Shown here in pieces: positions 1-7,997 of a stretch of 37,690 nucleotides of DNA. Numbering within the stretch: position 1 is the first letter of the stretch; the number at the start of each line of letters is the position of its first letter. Made by a program: the position numbers and the translations under genes. The notes beneath the pieces are model-generated. The model did not search any database. It saw only the letters and a program-made list of their open reading frames with translations, and was not told the origin of the DNA. This DNA comes from a virus, in the IMG/VR virus record IMGVR_UViG_3300043607_000069, positions 1 to 37,690 of that record; one strand, given 5' to 3'.

Positions 1-1164
1 GATTGCGGCTTCCTGCTCCTTATGCGCATCGATGAGTGTCTTCACCGCCACCACATTGGTACCGGTCAGTTCAGCGATGTCCTTCATCGACTGCCCGAAC
101 TTATTCAGTTCGAGGATCTCCTGTTCCTGGACTGCTGTCAGCGGTATGTACGCTTGATTGCGGAGCTCGTCGAGCTTTACCGCTGCTCGATCAATCACTT
201 CTCCGGACTGAGAGAAATGCTCGTTGAGGAACTTTACTGCCTCACCGTGCTTAATTCCGGCCGGAGCACCGGCTTCCAACGCTTTGTTTACGGTGTCAAG
301 TTTTGCGGCAGCAGTTTCGGCTTCCAACGCATCATTGCCGAGATAGTCGGCAATGGGTTTCAACGATATCAGTTCAACCGCCGCGAGCGCCACATTCGCA
401 GATGCCAGCTTCAGTCGATCCCATGCCAACGTGAGTTCATTGGTCAATGGTGCCACGGTTCGACCGACATCTTCCCAGGCTTCCTTTGTAAGCGTCGCCG
501 AATGCCGAACCTCTGCACCGAACGCCTTTGCCGCCGCGACTTCTGCATCACTCCAGAGATGACCGAGCTTTTCACTTTCTTCGGAAAGGTCCGTCAACGG
601 TTTGAGCAACGTCGGTAAGATCTCCCGACCTTGACGACCGAAGATCTCAAACGCTACTGCACTCTTGTTGACCTCTGAGCCAGCACTTCGAAATGCATCA
701 CTGACTCTCAGGATCTGCTCATCTGGTCGTAACTGTTTGAGTTCGTTAACCGACAGTCCGAGTTTGTTCAGTCCCTTGTCCACTGCATCGGCGTTGTCTT
801 CAAGACGCTTCTGGAACATGAACAGTGAATTGCCGAAAGTGTCGAGCGTACCTCCCGCTGCGGATATCGCGAAGTCCAGGTTGTCAATGGCTTCGACGGG
901 GATGTTGAACTGCGTAGCCAGTCGTCCGAACTGTTGGCCAACTTCCTGAGACTCGTTACCCAGGGCAATGAGCTCGGCTCCGATCACCGCACCGGCGGCA
1001 ACGAAGGCCGTTGCTACCAGTGCTTCACCGGAAACGAGATTCGTCACCCACGACGCGTGCTCGCCACCGAACTTCTCGAGATTCTTATGGACGGTCTCAA
1101 GCGTCTCGGTGTATTCGTCTTTGAGTTTGATTACACCTTGAATTGCTTCAAGATCGATAGCCAT
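1..1164 (-). CDS. Tape measure protein, N-terminal part (cut by window edge)
   Basis: An open minus-strand frame begins MAIDLEAIQGVIKLKDEYTE and runs 388 codons off the left edge. It follows the tail tube and tail chaperone genes, the standard place for the tape measure, which sets tail length and forms the tail core. The N-terminus is helical, with Leu/Glu/Lys heptad-like stretches. A hydrophobic Ala/Gly-rich stretch lies near residues 45-70. The text around residues 75-150 (QFGRLATQFNIPVEAIDNLD, then SLFMFQKRLEDNAD) has the look of phage minor tail proteins. Its ATG overlaps the previous stop as TAATG, which implies translational coupling. The missing C-terminal part prevents any statement on lysozyme or peptidase domains. 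Confidence 0.85.
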   Translation of the reverse strand, partial: MAIDLEAIQGVIKLKDEYTETLETVHKNLEKFGGEHASWVTNLVSGEALVATAFVAAGAVIGAELIALGNESQEVGQQFGRLATQFNIPVEAIDNLDFAISAAGGTLDTFGNSLFMFQKRLEDNADAVDKGLNKLGLSVNELKQLRPDEQILRVSDAFRSAGSEVNKSAVAFEIFGRQGREILPTLLKPLTDLSEESEKLGHLWSDAEVAAAKAFGAEVRHSATLTKEAWEDVGRTVAPLTNELTLAWDRLKLASANVALAAVELISLKPIADYLGNDALEAETAAAKLDTVNKALEAGAPAGIKHGEAVKFLNEHFSQSGEVIDRAAVKLDELRNQAYIPLTAVQEQEILELNKFGQSMKDIAELTGTNVVAVKTLIDAHKEQEAAI

Positions 1165-1508
1165 TAGCGGATTCCCTTTTCCTTCGCAGCAATGGCTGCA
1201 TTGCTACCGAAGATCCACGCGTCGATCATTGCTTCCTGATACTCCAACGTCTGTTTCGGTGCCGTCGGAATACTGTAATCGCCGAACGGGAGTATGAAGT
1301 CTTTCAGCTTCCGTCCATCTCGAACCAGTACTTGAACGATGTGTGCGGCATTCATATCCGCACGAGTGTCTTCGAATGGTTCCAGGTCTTCGAAGGCTTT
1401 CCATTCCTGAAACATATGCCATGACATCGTACGCAGCATCTGATTCACGTTTGGAAAGCCGAGCCGGCACGCGAGTCGAAAGGCGAAGCGGCGATCACCG
1501 CCTCGCAC
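1164..1508 (-). CDS. Tail assembly chaperone, frameshift (T-like) part
   Basis: This 114-residue frame contains a pattern typical of lambda T-like or minor-tail-T domains: LACRLGFPNVNQML, then EWKAFEDLEPFEDTRADMNA. It probably serves as the C-terminal part of a fusion made by -1 ribosomal frameshifting from the gene just upstream. Its frame opens exactly where the upstream frame stops, and its only early start is a GTG inside the overlap with no good Shine-Dalgarno. In the fusion it would help load the tape measure protein with tail tube subunits. The fusion would be 246 residues (130 from the first frame, two junction codons, then 114). Independent initiation at GTG cannot be excluded. Confidence 0.8.
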   Translation of the reverse strand: MRGGDRRFAFRLACRLGFPNVNQMLRTMSWHMFQEWKAFEDLEPFEDTRADMNAAHIVQVLVRDGRKLKDFILPFGDYSIPTAPKQTLEYQEAMIDAWIFGSNAAIAAKEKGIR

Positions 1509-1903
1509 TAGACCTTTTTTAAGGTCACCCCACTATCCATGCCGTTCAACTTCAGGCACACCTTCTGAAGTCGATTAAGCACAAACATACTCTTCTTCTT
1601 CAGTCTCGAGATGTGACCTTGCATGACGTCGTTGTAGGTCGGATCGGTACGTGGCGGAGTCGGATAGAGACGATTGTTGTTCTCATCTACGGCGCAGTAG
1701 ATGAGAATTACGTACATGCCGTCACGGACATTTGCTTGGATGTCCATCTCGGCAGAGAGTTCCATGCCGTCATTCGCCGGCATTTGGCGAAGCCGGACCA
1801 CGCCCGGCTCCCCCCCAGCATCCTTCCATTCGGGAACGGACTCGTCAACGAATGCGAGATCTTCCGCTGCATCGATCTGTCCGGCCGAAAGTAATACGCT
1901 CAT
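1508..1903 (-). CDS. Tail assembly chaperone, zero-frame (G-like) product
   Basis: A 131-residue protein starting MSVLLSAGQIDAAEDLAF, chosen over an upstream in-frame ATG because the upstream residues look random. It sits between the tail tube and tape measure genes, the position of lambda gpG-like tail assembly chaperones. The middle part (VVRLRQMPANDGMELSAEMD) resembles such proteins. The frame ends in VTLKKV, encoded over an A-AAA-AAG heptamer followed one codon later by TAG. This is the arrangement that yields a short product and a minor longer -1 frameshift product. It is not expected to be in mature virions. Confidence 0.75.
   Translation of the reverse strand: MSVLLSAGQIDAAEDLAFVDESVPEWKDAGGEPGVVRLRQMPANDGMELSAEMDIQANVRDGMYVILIYCAVDENNNRLYPTPPRTDPTYNDVMQGHISRLKKKSMFVLNRLQKVCLKLNGMDSGVTLKKV
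1511..1526 (-). promoter_or_regulatory. Programmed -1 frameshift site inside a perfect palindrome
   Basis: On the minus strand the heptamer A AAA AAG (1520 down to 1514) lies in the correct zero-frame phase, one codon before the TAG at 1510-1508. Slipping back one base continues as GGT CTA GTG into the T-like frame. The heptamer is embedded in the palindrome GACCTTAAAAAAGGTC, which could fold as a 6-bp hairpin with an AAAA loop. Confidence 0.82.
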
Positions 1904-1964
1904 GACTTCTACCTCACAGTGAAAAGTGGTTGTACCCCATTTCCTCGAAGATGTCCGAGGAGCT

Positions 1965-2378
1965 TTACGCTTCTGCCACAGTCGAAGACCAGGTGATTGC
2001 CAATGTCGCACCTTGCTTGGAATCCACCGGTGCCGGATCGAACTTGAACTGCTGCACGTACGCGAAACCAGTTCTCGACTTACCAGATGGGAACAGAATC
2101 TGCCAGGCGTTCTTCACGTTGTTCGTGATGTCCGCGAGGATGGTAATGTGCGTCGCGTCCGATGCCACGTAGTTGATCTTCATCGTGGGATCGTTCTGGC
2201 GCAAGATGCCCAACACGTGAGACTCCGACCCGTCATTGTGGGTTGAGGACTCGATCTTGTTGCGCATCATTCCGCCGGGATCGAGTTCGGTGAGTTCTCC
2301 GATCGTGACGAACGCCGTTGGCGTAGCGAACGGTGCTCGCTTGATCAGGATGCCAGTCGCTGTCACTGCATTCGACAT
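1965..2378 (-). CDS. Major tail tube protein
   Basis: A 137-residue protein beginning MSNAVTATGILIKRAPFATP, with an AAGGAG Shine-Dalgarno before the ATG. Size, position (before the chaperone and tape measure genes) and the sequence style fit siphovirus tail tube subunits. These features include TIGELTELDPGGMMRNKIES near residues 26-45, DPTMKINYVASDATH in the middle and a C-terminal ATLAITWSSTV strand. Tube proteins polymerise around the tape measure to form the tail. No Ig-like extension is present. The family is assigned by pattern and order, not by a database search. Confidence 0.78.
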   Translation of the reverse strand: MSNAVTATGILIKRAPFATPTAFVTIGELTELDPGGMMRNKIESSTHNDGSESHVLGILRQNDPTMKINYVASDATHITILADITNNVKNAWQILFPSGKSRTGFAYVQQFKFDPAPVDSKQGATLAITWSSTVAEA

Positions 2379-2420
2379 ACACGTGTCTCCTTTGAAGTCT
2401 TGCTACGGGTCGATGAGTTC

Positions 2421-2921
2421 CTAGACGCTGGCTCCGAGAATCGCGAGATCGAACACCTGCGTGCCGGCCGACGGTGTGAACTGCAGAATGTCAGCGGTCG
2501 CTGCAGTGACCGGCCACCCGGTCGCGTCTGGTGAATACACGAAGAACACTCCACCCGGTTTGACCGCCCACGTATGGGCAATGGCACCGAAACCGAGTTG
2601 GACAGAGGCCGCGTCATTGCCAATGATGACGTTGCCGCTGTTGGCTGCCGCTGCGATGACGAGAATGGCTTTGACTCGTGCCAGGACAAACGCAGCACCG
2701 AAGGCATCGAGCAATGAGCCGCTCAGGTCGTAATCGAACGCAGCCGAGATGGACTTTCCTGCATCCGTGAAGATACGATCAGCCTGACCGGCACCGGTTC
2801 CGCTAGGGACGGAAACGTTGATGCCAGTCTCGAGAGCAGCCTGACCAGACGCCAGACCGAGCGTGTTGGCCAAGATGGATTGAAATCGAACGACAAGTGT
2901 TGACGTAACGGTTGCGGCCAT
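2421..2921 (-). CDS. Virion-associated protein of unknown function
   Basis: A 166-residue protein rich in Ala, Gly, Val and Thr. It starts MAATVTSTLVVRFQSILANT after an AAGGAGAT Shine-Dalgarno. The C-terminal half (GGVFFVYSPDATGWPVTAAT and TQVFDLAILGASV) looks like beta strands of a jelly-roll or Ig-like fold. It lies between the tail terminator candidate and the tail tube gene, so a tail or neck role is inferred. I do not recognise a named family. Confidence 0.7.
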   Translation of the reverse strand: MAATVTSTLVVRFQSILANTLGLASGQAALETGINVSVPSGTGAGQADRIFTDAGKSISAAFDYDLSGSLLDAFGAAFVLARVKAILVIAAAANSGNVIIGNDAASVQLGFGAIAHTWAVKPGGVFFVYSPDATGWPVTAATADILQFTPSAGTQVFDLAILGASV

Positions 2922-2933
2922 GTTGAGATCTCC

Positions 2934-3377
2934 TTAACTGGTTGCCGGTGATAAGCGCTTGACGATCTCGAGATTGAAGACGTATCGTGCTCGACCCTTT
3001 TCATCGGGTGGCAGTTCAAACGGTTCTTGCTTGGGTGCACACTTCCGCCACCACGTACCGTTAATGAACTGGTCGTAGAAGTTAAAGGTCGCTTCGTACA
3101 ACTCGAACGCAACGTCCTCTGCGTCCTGCGGGTGCTCCGCTCTGGAGGTTACCTGTACGGACGGCCGTTCGTAGGCAATAGTAGTACGTGACAAGTTGTG
3201 CGTACCCTCGTCACCCAATCCTCCCGTTCTGATGAGAGTAATGAACGCACGAGCACCAACCGGTAGCGCGTCCGGAATGACGGCTCGCGGTCCCCTGAAG
3301 AGTGTCGTACCGAACGTACCATATCCTCCCTGTGTGAGAAGCAACAGCAAGTCCGGATAGACGGTGGATGCACTCAT
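2934..3377 (-). CDS. Tail terminator / minor capsid-like protein
   Basis: A 147-residue protein (MSASTVYPDLLLLLTQGGYG). The order gp10-like, then this gene, then the tail tube gene matches where tail terminator proteins sit; these cap the tail tube before it joins the head. The core has RTTIAYERPSVQVTSRAEHP followed by a helix with a conserved-looking EDVAFELYEATFNF. This resembles phage minor capsid/tail terminator proteins, which place one beta hairpin next to an alpha helix. The start overlaps the preceding stop as ATGA. Assignment rests on order and pattern. Confidence 0.6.
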   Translation of the reverse strand: MSASTVYPDLLLLLTQGGYGTFGTTLFRGPRAVIPDALPVGARAFITLIRTGGLGDEGTHNLSRTTIAYERPSVQVTSRAEHPQDAEDVAFELYEATFNFYDQFINGTWWRKCAPKQEPFELPPDEKGRARYVFNLEIVKRLSPATS

Positions 3378-3784
3378 AGCGCCTTACCCATTTGGATTTT
3401 TCTCGCTACGCGATCTTTAATGAACCGAGAAGCTTTCCCCAACGGCCGTTCGATAAACTTCGCTTCACCGACGGTGTGAAGGAAATCAAGATCCTCATGC
3501 TGCACCGCAGCATACGCTGCCGACTTCGGTCCGGTCTTGATTTTCACACTAATGATCTTGCCTTCTTGGATGGGTCCCTCAGAATGAATCTCGTCACGGA
3601 GTGTTCCCGGTGGATTGTTTCCGTAGGTACGGTCAGCGACCGGCGTCACGGCCTTACACTCTGGAACGAGTTCATCTGCGACTTCCTTTAAGGCTCGACC
3701 AATCTCACCTGGTGCGTGATCACGGAGCTTTCGTATGTCAGCCAGGTTCTTGAGAATGTCGGAGTAAATCGAGCTTCCAGCCAT
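3374..3784 (-). CDS. HK97 gp10-like neck/tail completion protein
   Basis: A 136-residue basic protein. Features typical of HK97 gp10-like proteins are visible: an N-terminal helix with ALKEVADELVPECKAVTPVA, a PPGTLRDEI segment where the family usually has TG.LR, and the central YAAVQHEDLDF segment where the family has an aromatic-rich YA..VE.GT motif. The C-terminus is lysine and arginine rich. Such proteins join preassembled tails to heads. It is coupled to both neighbours by stop/start overlaps (TGATG upstream, ATGA downstream). Confidence 0.7.
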   Translation of the reverse strand: MAGSSIYSDILKNLADIRKLRDHAPGEIGRALKEVADELVPECKAVTPVADRTYGNNPPGTLRDEIHSEGPIQEGKIISVKIKTGPKSAAYAAVQHEDLDFLHTVGEAKFIERPLGKASRFIKDRVARKIQMGKAL

Positions 3785-4134
3785 CAGCCGAGATAGACCT
3801 CTGTGAGAATCGGATTGACATTCGAAACGAAACCTTCGGTATTGAGAATCGGACCGGTAGTTCCGTCCGGCAGCGTAAAACGATCCTGCAAGTTCACGAC
3901 AGTGGAATTGAGTAAGGTAATGTAGGCTTGCGACATCACCATTTCTCCAGAGGCGGTCTTCACCAACTTCTGTTTCTTCACCACCACTGCACGACGAGCC
4001 ACTGCCGCAGCGAAGGAACGATTGCCGGCACCATCGATGCTGATGACGGACTCATGACTCACGATCGCCTGCATTCCCAAGTCATTGGTGATGGAATTGG
4101 CGATCGCGACGACATCATCGAGAAGTCCCATCAT
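3784..4134 (-). CDS. Head-tail joining (stopper-like) protein
   Basis: A 116-residue protein (MMGLLDDVVAIANSITNDLG). The C-terminal part (NLQDRFTLPDGTTGPILNTE) looks like the small beta-barrel head-tail joining proteins that close the portal channel, which often carry a D..TLPDG turn. It is encoded between the adaptor-like gene region and the gp10-like gene, the expected place for a stopper. Two ATGs stand in tandem at the start and the sequence does not decide between them. Confidence 0.55.
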   Translation of the reverse strand: MMGLLDDVVAIANSITNDLGMQAIVSHESVISIDGAGNRSFAAAVARRAVVVKKQKLVKTASGEMVMSQAYITLLNSTVVNLQDRFTLPDGTTGPILNTEGFVSNVNPILTEVYLG

Positions 4135-4137
4135 GAC

Positions 4138-4602
4138 TTACTCCAGGATGTCCATCGACACGTCGAGAGTAGGACCGCCGGTGATGTTGTGCAGCGTGAA
4201 CGTTTGTCCAGCAGGAATCCAGATACCGACACCACGGTCCAGTCCTCCCAAAATGAGAGGTAGGATATCTCGAATAGCACCGATGGTTGCCGGTACAGAT
4301 ACTCGATGGAAGAAAGCCGCAGGAGCGGTAGGTGAGGTACCCCATGCCAATGCGACCTTTGTGAGCGACGGTTCTCCGTTCTCTACCGATAAAAACGAGA
4401 CCGGAGTAGTGGGAGTAACTCCCGCGACAGCAGGACGACCAGTACCGAACACCCCTGTCACGGCCGACGCGACCGTAATGTTGAAGTTCAGTATCCGAAC
4501 ACCCTTCACACCGGAAATCACTGTCGGAGCGATGATCTCCAACAATGCTTGAGCGGACGTGACATTCGATGTCCGAACAGCGAGTTCATAGCGTTGTGAC
4601 AT
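4138..4602 (-). CDS. Putative structural protein, unknown
   Basis: A 154-residue protein (MSQRYELAVRTSNVTSAQAL), hydrophobic and beta-rich with several Gly/Pro turns. Segments such as RVSVPATIGAIRDILPLILG and WIPAGQTFTLHNITGG suggest a compact beta domain. It lies inside the connector gene cluster, one base after the adaptor-like gene stop, so it is probably a virion protein, perhaps a head or neck decoration. No family recognised. Confidence 0.65.
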   Translation of the reverse strand: MSQRYELAVRTSNVTSAQALLEIIAPTVISGVKGVRILNFNITVASAVTGVFGTGRPAVAGVTPTTPVSFLSVENGEPSLTKVALAWGTSPTAPAAFFHRVSVPATIGAIRDILPLILGGLDRGVGIWIPAGQTFTLHNITGGPTLDVSMDILE

Positions 4603-5130
4603 TTATGCCCTCAGGAGATCTCGTACTCCGGTTGCGCGAGTGATCGGATAGCCCCACTCTGGTGGTACCAGGTAGTACACGGAATCAGGCACGGCTTTTG
4701 CGAACACCGAATCCTTGAAGTCTACTTCGACAGGACCGGCTCTGACGTGCGTGATGCCCTGTGTTTGCACCGATGAATCGGCGGTGCGATCCGATACCAA
4801 GAGTTGACGAGCGTACTCTGCCGTGGCTTGCTGAATTTCAACGGGAACGATGTGGATGTCTACGTATTCCCATCCGTTCCGTTTCAGCATGGCACCTCTT
4901 GGCCAGAGTAATGCTTGGATGGCGTCTGTGGGGTAGCCGGTCCACACCCACAGACGGTCCAAGAGAAGCGTAGCCCAGAGAATGGCAGCGGTCTTCTGGT
5001 CTATGGCCTGAGCAGCCCACGTCGAACCGATCGTGGGACGATCGAGATGAAACTGGTCGGCAAACGTCACATCGCAATACGCGTTGGCGAGTGCCGAACC
5101 AGCCGTAGTAACGATGGTGGACGTTGGCAT
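4603..5130 (-). CDS. Head-tail adaptor (DnaT-like ssDNA-binding family by name)
   Basis: A 175-residue protein matching the phage family often named 'putative DnaT-like ssDNA-binding protein'. In phages this family sits at the adaptor position after the coat gene. Recognisable parts are the N-terminal SALANAYCDVTFADQF, then QKTAAILWATLLLDRLWVWT, and QALLWPRGAM, where the family has a conserved Q.L.WPR. The helical body would dock under the portal as the first connector ring. The position supports the adaptor role over DNA replication. Confidence 0.7.
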   Translation of the reverse strand: MPTSTIVTTAGSALANAYCDVTFADQFHLDRPTIGSTWAAQAIDQKTAAILWATLLLDRLWVWTGYPTDAIQALLWPRGAMLKRNGWEYVDIHIVPVEIQQATAEYARQLLVSDRTADSSVQTQGITHVRAGPVEVDFKDSVFAKAVPDSVYYLVPPEWGYPITRATGVRDLLRA

Positions 5131-5133
5131 GAC

Positions 5134-5607
5134 CTACGCCGGATCCGCAACGTAACGGATCTGCATGTCTACAGCAGTTGCGACCGTAGGCGTGCCACCG
5201 ACCGAATGCGCGATCAGAGCCGCATTCGCGTCCATCTGCGTGAACGAGGCACCGTCCGCGAGGATGACCGCGTTCGCAGCACCGGCTCGTACGAGCGCAG
5301 ACTGTGTCAGTGCCGCTGCCGCTACGACAAGCGCTTCAACTTGCGCGGCGGAACGCGTGCCGGCGATGTTGATGGAGGTCGAGGTGGTAACCGCTCCACC
5401 GATAGAGATCATCCACGCATCGACCAAACGCCATCGCACACCCGGCAACGCCGGACATGAAGTGAATGCAAGACCGGCTGTGGTCAACTGCGCGACAAGA
5501 AATCTCTGACGGAAAAACTTGGTGACACCGAACGCCACTTCGATGTCACGAATGTAACGTACTTGAACGGCGCCACGACCCTCTGGGAAGTTTCTGAGAT
5601 CTGACAT
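5134..5607 (-). CDS. Putative capsid-associated protein
   Basis: A 157-residue protein starting MSDLRNFPEGRGAVQVRYIR with AGGAG 8 bases upstream. It is the first gene after the coat protein and is separated from it by an inverted repeat. The central half is Ala/Thr-rich (TTSTSINIAGTRSAAQVEAL, followed by an Ala-rich helix). This suggests a decoration or head-completion protein, but that is inference from position; no family is recognised. Confidence 0.65.
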   Translation of the reverse strand: MSDLRNFPEGRGAVQVRYIRDIEVAFGVTKFFRQRFLVAQLTTAGLAFTSCPALPGVRWRLVDAWMISIGGAVTTSTSINIAGTRSAAQVEALVVAAAALTQSALVRAGAANAVILADGASFTQMDANAALIAHSVGGTPTVATAVDMQIRYVADPA

Positions 5608-5640
5608 GATGTCAACTCCTGCCTATCGAAATGCTGGGTA

Positions 5641-5668
5641 TGAGCGGATCCGAAATTGGATCCGCTCA
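5641..5668. repeat. 11-bp perfect inverted repeat after the coat gene
   Basis: TGAGCGGATCC at 5641-5651 is mirrored by GGATCCGCTCA at 5658-5668 with a 6-base spacer. It lies in the 85-base gap between the coat gene stop and the next leftward gene. No T-run follows on either strand, so a classic intrinsic terminator is unlikely. An RNA processing or mRNA 3'-end-stabilising hairpin that sets coat protein level is more plausible. Confidence 0.6.
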
Positions 5669-5692
5669 CATGCACTTCTCCCACGTACCCGA

Positions 5693-6871
5693 CTACCCGC
5701 CGAGGAACACACCGGCGTTGGTGCGGACGATCGATCCGCCGTACAACGCGTCGAACGACCACTGCACCTGACGATGCTGTCTCGTAACTTCCAACCGTAG
5801 CGCGAGTCCCGACACTTCATCGACTGCCGTCGCCGTGAGCGTCGCACCCGGTACCTGAATGGTATCGAGCAGAGGAGCCATGGCGAACGCGATCGCATCG
5901 CGGTGAATCAACGTGTTCATCACGAACGATGCCTTCTTGGTGATCGTCTCGCCACCGGCTGAGGCAATGACCAAGCCACCGACACCAGCCGAGATCCCCC
6001 GGAACGGTTCGATAGTGATGGACGTGATCGTGCCGCCACCCACCGTCGTCTGCACCTGATGCGTGATACCCGGTTCATGCGAGAATGAAATGATGTCTCC
6101 CGGCAACAGCGTACCGGTTGCACCACCAGAGATGGCGAGCACCGTCGCGCCAATGGCGTTGACACCAGTGATGGTCGAACCGGTCACGTAGGTACCGGCC
6201 GTATGCGTCGGCACGCGCTGAGACATCAGCCACAGTGCACCGAGCTTGCGACCGATCTGGCCATTGATGATCCCGTCCGTGTCGCCACGGAACGAAGCAT
6301 CCTGGAACGCACGCAGACCGAGAGCGTTGGCTTCTGCGTCCGTGTTGATGACCATGTACCGAGGATCCATGTCCATCAACTGGTTGTTGCCGATCTTGCG
6401 GGCATCGAGATAGCCCGACAGATCGGTAGCGAACGGCGTGGTACCGGACACTCCGGCGAATCCATAGAACCCACCGGCCGCATGTGTGAGCGACCAGAGG
6501 AAGTCCTCGATGGTGTTCGCCATTCCCTTGATCGCTTCTTTCGCCTGCATCGGCAGGATGCCCCGATCGACCTGCGACAGACCTTTGTCGTCCATCGCGA
6601 ACGGCGCTTCCTTCCACTGCGACAGTGTGACGGGAATCGTGGACGGCGTGACGGCGGTGACCGCCGGAGGCACAACGTCCGGCGCGACGGTACGAGTGGC
6701 GACCGCTGCCGGTACGGCAACGTTTACGGTAGCGAATCGTTTCGCAGCCGTAATCTCCGTTTCGTAGTCACGATTGGCGATGTGCACCAGGGCTAGTTGT
6801 TCGCGTAGGGTCGCGAGACCCATAGCCACAACTGTGCCGAGGATATTGGTAGTGACGAGTGCTCCTGCCAT
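5693..6871 (-). CDS. Major capsid protein, P22 coat-like
   Basis: A 392-residue protein with a strong AAGGAGAC Shine-Dalgarno. The order of segments matches P22 gp5-like coat proteins. There is an N-arm with GLATLREQLALVHIANRDYE (residues 18-37), a beta segment RFATVNVAVPAAVATRTVAP, and a P-loop-like region TLSQWKEAPFAMDDKGLSQV. A helix (ILPMQAKEAIKGMANTIEDF) follows. Residues about 225-300 (VTGSTITGVNAIGATVLAIS, LLPGDIISF) form the inserted beta domain. The C-terminal VTRQHRQVQWSFDALYGGSI is a typical ending for this family. It forms the icosahedral shell. The gene has a 200-base hairpin-rich leader and a palindrome after its stop, consistent with separately tuned expression. Confidence 0.85.
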   Translation of the reverse strand: MAGALVTTNILGTVVAMGLATLREQLALVHIANRDYETEITAAKRFATVNVAVPAAVATRTVAPDVVPPAVTAVTPSTIPVTLSQWKEAPFAMDDKGLSQVDRGILPMQAKEAIKGMANTIEDFLWSLTHAAGGFYGFAGVSGTTPFATDLSGYLDARKIGNNQLMDMDPRYMVINTDAEANALGLRAFQDASFRGDTDGIINGQIGRKLGALWLMSQRVPTHTAGTYVTGSTITGVNAIGATVLAISGGATGTLLPGDIISFSHEPGITHQVQTTVGGGTITSITIEPFRGISAGVGGLVIASAGGETITKKASFVMNTLIHRDAIAFAMAPLLDTIQVPGATLTATAVDEVSGLALRLEVTRQHRQVQWSFDALYGGSIVRTNAGVFLGG

Positions 6872-7072
6872 AAGTGAAGTCTCCTTGAAAAAACCCAGAT
6901 TGTTTTGTCAGGCAACTCCACCGGAGTCGGGCACTCTCACCGCTGGTGAGAAGCCGAAACGCTGTGCTCGCCGAGTCAGCGTTTCCTATTGCGGTCGAAC
7001 GACGAACGAAAGTGTGGTGCTCCTCTGGAGCAGGTGATCCCATCCACCGGATAGGACCACCCTTGGAATCAA
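6872..7072 (-). promoter_or_regulatory. Coat gene leader with three short GC hairpins
   Basis: This 201-base gap contains no convincing gene. On the minus strand it holds three compact hairpins: GCTCC/GGAGC with a 3-base loop (7019-7031), CTCACC/GGTGAG with a 3-base loop (6936-6950) and ACTCC/GGAGT (about 6916-6928). A run of T follows shortly before the coat gene Shine-Dalgarno. The likely role is leader RNA stabilisation or promoter context. I could not place a good promoter. Confidence 0.4.
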
Positions 7073-7153
7073 CTACTTCTTGGTCGGCGGACGATGCATC
7101 GGATGCGCATTGACCGCCTTCGTCTGCGTGGGAGCCGAATACTTTCCAGCCAT
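7073..7153 (-). CDS. 26-residue peptide, unknown
   Basis: A short frame (MAGKYSAPTQTKAVNAHPMH, then RPPTKK) begins 12 bases after the scaffold stop. A GGAAGGG Shine-Dalgarno stands 4-5 bases before ATG. It is basic and Pro-rich. Spacing and codon use fit a real small gene between scaffold and coat genes, but it could also be untranslated leader. Confidence 0.4.
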   Translation of the reverse strand: MAGKYSAPTQTKAVNAHPMHRPPTKK

Positions 7154-7165
7154 TGCCCTTCCTTT

Positions 7166-7975
7166 CTACGCTCCTGCGTTCGAGTACACGACCTTGACCT
7201 TGCCCTTCAAGATGTCAGCCGAGAACTCTCCGAGTTGTGCCGGTGTCGGGTCACGAAGCTCAGTCTGACCCGGTTTCAGACCGCCACCGCCACCGCCACC
7301 CCGGCTACCTTCCGACCCACCACCGGTGGACGGTTTGAATGCGAAGTCCACTTCCTTCATCTGAACACCGAGCCACTCTTCGACATTGAGTGGATCACCC
7401 GGCTTCACCGAACTGAACTTGTTCGCTTTGGCGACAACCCTGCCGTCCTTTACTTCGAAGGCATCCGTGGCTTTGCCCACGATGAAGTCCAGCGCTGAGG
7501 CAATGCCGCCGACCTTATTGAAGTGTTCTCCGACCGTGGATCGAAGTGTCTGATCATCGGCTCGCTTCCGTTCGGCCACGAGCAGCGCATCCGATGAAGC
7601 GATCTTTTCTTCCAACGGCTTCACTGCGGCTGTTACGGCACTGGTGACCAAAGCCGAGATGTCGTCCGGCTTCGTGACACCTTTCTTCTTGAGCTCCTCG
7701 ACTTCGGTCAACGCCTTCTTCGCGGCGTCGATGTCGAGACCTTCGACCTTCACCTTGATTGGTCGAAGCTCCTCGACTTCCTTCATCAGCTTCACGTTGT
7801 TATCTCGGAACTCGACGACTTTCCCGAGTTGCACTGCGTGATCTGCTGCGGACACGAATCCCGGCGGAGCCGCATCGAGAATGACTTGGTACTTCCCGTC
7901 CTTCTGTTCATAGTACTGTCGAAGCGGTTCGGCGACTTTGTCAAGCGATTCCACCACCGGTGGTAATCCTGCCAT
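7166..7975 (-). CDS. Capsid scaffolding protein
   Basis: A 269-residue acidic, strongly helical protein directly upstream of the coat gene, the expected place for a scaffold. The N-terminal half is Lys/Glu rich, with coiled-coil character (VEFRDNNVKLMKEVEELRPI and ALTEVEELKKKGVTKPDDIS). A folded region with TVGEHFNKVGGIASALDFIV follows. Then come a Gly-rich linker (STGGGSEGSRGGGGGGG) near residues 215-233 and a C-terminal segment that could bind the coat protein. Scaffolds direct shell assembly and then leave. No protease gene is seen next to it. Confidence 0.75.
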   Translation of the reverse strand: MAGLPPVVESLDKVAEPLRQYYEQKDGKYQVILDAAPPGFVSAADHAVQLGKVVEFRDNNVKLMKEVEELRPIKVKVEGLDIDAAKKALTEVEELKKKGVTKPDDISALVTSAVTAAVKPLEEKIASSDALLVAERKRADDQTLRSTVGEHFNKVGGIASALDFIVGKATDAFEVKDGRVVAKANKFSSVKPGDPLNVEEWLGVQMKEVDFAFKPSTGGGSEGSRGGGGGGGLKPGQTELRDPTPAQLGEFSADILKGKVKVVYSNAGA

Positions 7976-7997
7976 ACTCTACACTCCTGTTCAAAGG

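Noticed and set aside
22-618. Plus-strand open frames across the first 1.1 kb
   Set aside because: They run antisense to the tape measure frame, which has the right neighbours and composition. The plus frames are rich in Arg/Cys with no recognisable fold.
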